Shown here: positions 42,835-44,066 of the stretch, piece after piece
Numbering within the stretch: position 1 is the first letter of the stretch
Layout: the number at the start of each line of letters is the position of its first letter
From: JAETTH01 sp964455975
GTDB taxonomy: Bacteria; Bacillota; Clostridia; TANB77; CAG-508
NCBI GenBank assembly: GCA_964455975.1
Contig: CAYVYP010000005.1
Location: forward strand, 1 to 44,066
DNA length: 44,066 nucleotides
Reading direction: 5' to 3'
The notes under the pieces: model-generated
The model's database searches: none
Told to the model about the DNA's origin: nothing
What the model saw: the letters and a program-made list of their open reading frames with translations, nothing else
Program-made: the position numbers and the translations under genes

Positions 42835-43757
42835 AATCCATTTATTATTTGATCTTCTGCTTCTTTTTCAGAAAGCCCTAAAGTCATAAGCTTTGTTAAT
42901 TGCTCTCCTGCAATTTTTCCAATAGCAGCTTCATGTATTAAATTTGCTTCTACATTATTAGCTATAATTTCTGGAGTAGCAGTTACTTTAGCATTGTCCT
43001 TTATAATTGCATCACATTCACTATGCGCAAAACATTTTGTATTTCCGTATATCTTTGAAACAAAGAATTGTTCAGAATTTTCTGTTGCAACAGACCTAGA
43101 TGTTACATGTGTGCTTGAATTTTCTCCATTTAAAGTTACATTAAAAATTGTTTTTGCAAATTGATTTCCATGAGTCATTATTTTTTCTGATACAACAAAG
43201 TTAGTATTTTCAGAAAGTTCTCCTTTGGTTTCTCTTATTGTTGAGTCTACACCTTTAATTTGGCTACTTTGCATTTCCATACTACTGCCAGGTTTTAAAT
43301 ATACTTCTGTTACAGGATTTAAAATTCTTTTTCCATCTCCAGAACCTTCGCCATAATGCTTTTCAACATAAGTTACTTTTGCTCCTTCTTCTAAAAAGAA
43401 TCTATGAATTCCGTCATGTTGAGTTTTTTGATGATTATCATTATGAATTCCACAACCAGCAACAATATAAGCAGTTGCATTTTTTCCAATATAAAAATCA
43501 TTATATACAACATCTGTTAGACCACTTTCGGTAATAATAACAGGAATATGAATAAACTCAAATTTTGTATTTTCTTTTACAAAAATATCAATTCCAGGCT
43601 TATCAGTTTTTGTTACTATATTAACATTTTCAGTTACTTTTCTTTCAATTCCTTTTCCATTTTTTCTAATATTATATGCTCCTTTAGGTATATTTTCTAA
43701 ATTAGAAATTTCATCTAAAAGACTTTTATCAATATCATTTATTTTATTATCTTCCAT
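42825..43757 (-). CDS. sufB: SufB/SufD family Fe-S scaffold protein
   Basis: A 310-residue beta-helix protein of the SufBD family, shorter than classical SufB (about 470). The core segments ATAYIVAGCGIHND, GIHRFFLEEGAKVTYVEKHYG, HSECDAIIKD and the C-terminal EAAIGKIAGEQL are present. Such short SufB with SufC forms the minimal Fe-S assembly system of many anaerobes. It lies 15 nt downstream of sufC with AAAGGA before its ATG at 43757. Confidence 0.9.
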   Translation of the reverse strand: MEDNKINDIDKSLLDEISNLENIPKGAYNIRKNGKGIERKVTENVNIVTKTDKPGIDIFVKENTKFEFIHIPVIITESGLTDVVYNDFYIGKNATAYIVAGCGIHNDNHQKTQHDGIHRFFLEEGAKVTYVEKHYGEGSGDGKRILNPVTEVYLKPGSSMEMQSSQIKGVDSTIRETKGELSENTNFVVSEKIMTHGNQFAKTIFNVTLNGENSSTHVTSRSVATENSEQFFVSKIYGNTKCFAHSECDAIIKDNAKVTATPEIIANNVEANLIHEAAIGKIAGEQLTKLMTLGLSEKEAEDQIINGFLK

Positions 43758-43772
43758 ATAAAAATCCTTTCA

Positions 43773-44066
43773 TTAATCTTTGTTAATTGTATTCTTATTT
43801 AATTTACAACATTCTGAATTTACAAATGTTTTATCTAAGATTTCTTTACTATTTCCAAAATCAACAATTTCGCCAGATTTCATTAATACTACTTCATCTG
43901 CTATATTTAAAATTCTTTCTTGATGAGAGATTATTATTGTTGTGCCTTTTATTGTTTCTCTCATTTTTTCAAATATATTTATTAAATTTGTAAAACTCCA
44001 TAAACCAATTCCAGCTTCTGGTTCATCAAAAATAGTTAATTTTGCAGCTCTTAATACAACTGTTGC
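43773..44066 (-). CDS. sufC: SufC-like ABC ATPase, C-terminal part (runs off the window)
   Basis: The visible 97 codons, open to the window edge, contain Walker B LTIFDEPEAGIGLW and the switch TIIISHQER, followed by DEVVLMKSGEIVDFG. This is the end of a SufC-type ATPase that energises Fe-S cluster assembly. The N-terminus with Walker A lies beyond 44066. It is co-transcribed with sufB downstream. No in-frame CGG in the visible part. Confidence 0.9.
   Translation of the reverse strand, partial: ATVVLRAAKLTIFDEPEAGIGLWSFTNLINIFEKMRETIKGTTIIISHQERILNIADEVVLMKSGEIVDFGNSKEILDKTFVNSECCKLNKNTINKD

Noticed and set aside
1..44066. CRISPR array, rRNA genes or insertion-sequence transposase
   Set aside because: No regularly spaced repeats, rRNA-like sequence or transposase motifs were seen on either strand.
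1..44066. Alternative stop-codon code (TGA as Trp)
   Set aside because: TGA ends intact genes such as ykvI (10594), the methyltransferase (24849) and the primase-like gene (31050), while Trp is TGG.

Overview
The window is very AT-rich, with gene-dense operons, strong GGAGG ribosome-binding sites, TTG and GTG starts, AGA as the main Arg codon and TGA used as a stop. Together with VanW/G5, LCP, DacF, ComEA, YkvI, CvpA, GldAFG-like, minimal SufBC and superoxide reductase genes, this points to an anaerobic low-GC Gram-positive bacterium (Clostridia-like, possibly an uncultured gut lineage). The taxon is inferred from gene content only.

The main result is a recurrent recoding signal. Seven genes on both strands are broken in the conventional reading, and each break is at an in-frame CGG codon. 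Dropping the C, so that CGGN is read as GGN (Gly, a +1 shift), restores a full-length family member every time. There are nine sites, and ABC ATPase and YkvI carry two each. The restored Gly falls at conserved positions such as the Walker A loop, GFASGKE, the VanW fold and the SAM-MTase GxD motif. By eye I found no other in-frame CGG in any gene here, against about fifty CGG trinucleotides in the other two frames, none of which disturbs a frame. CGG therefore looks like a non-Arg codon that is decoded as a four-base Gly codon or triggers a +1 shift.

Layout. 1-16.4 kb and 36.6-44.1 kb are chromosomal backbone. The left part has tRNA-Pro, Fic, VanW/G5, M18 peptidase, tRNA-Arg(UCU), YhbY, a CmpB-like membrane protein, a GldA/F/G-like ABC operon, YkvI, DUF5711-like, CvpA, LCP, DacF, ComEA and tRNA-fMet. 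The right part has an oxidative-stress/thiol cluster (Crp/Fnr, CcdA, thioredoxin, superoxide reductase), a radical SAM protein, a shortened GshF-like ATP-grasp protein with an unknown partner, and a SufB/SufC pair running off the window.

16.4-36.2 kb is an integrated element in the initiator tRNA gene. A decayed 30-nt copy of the tRNA (25/30 identical, all differences transitions) lies at its right end and a 17-nt direct repeat flanks the cargo. The element carries a tyrosine integrase, Xis- and Cro-like regulators, and primase-like and DUF927-like replication proteins. Its defence cargo is a DEDD exonuclease with zinc ribbons, a frame-disrupted KAP NTPase, a complete DpnII-type GATC restriction-modification operon, an orphan HPPY methyltransferase, a GHKL ATPase + HEPN operon behind a leader terminator, a HEPN-like protein, and a membrane protein + metallo-beta-lactamase-fold pair. 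Three of the nine CGG sites are in this cargo, so the element shares the host's decoding.
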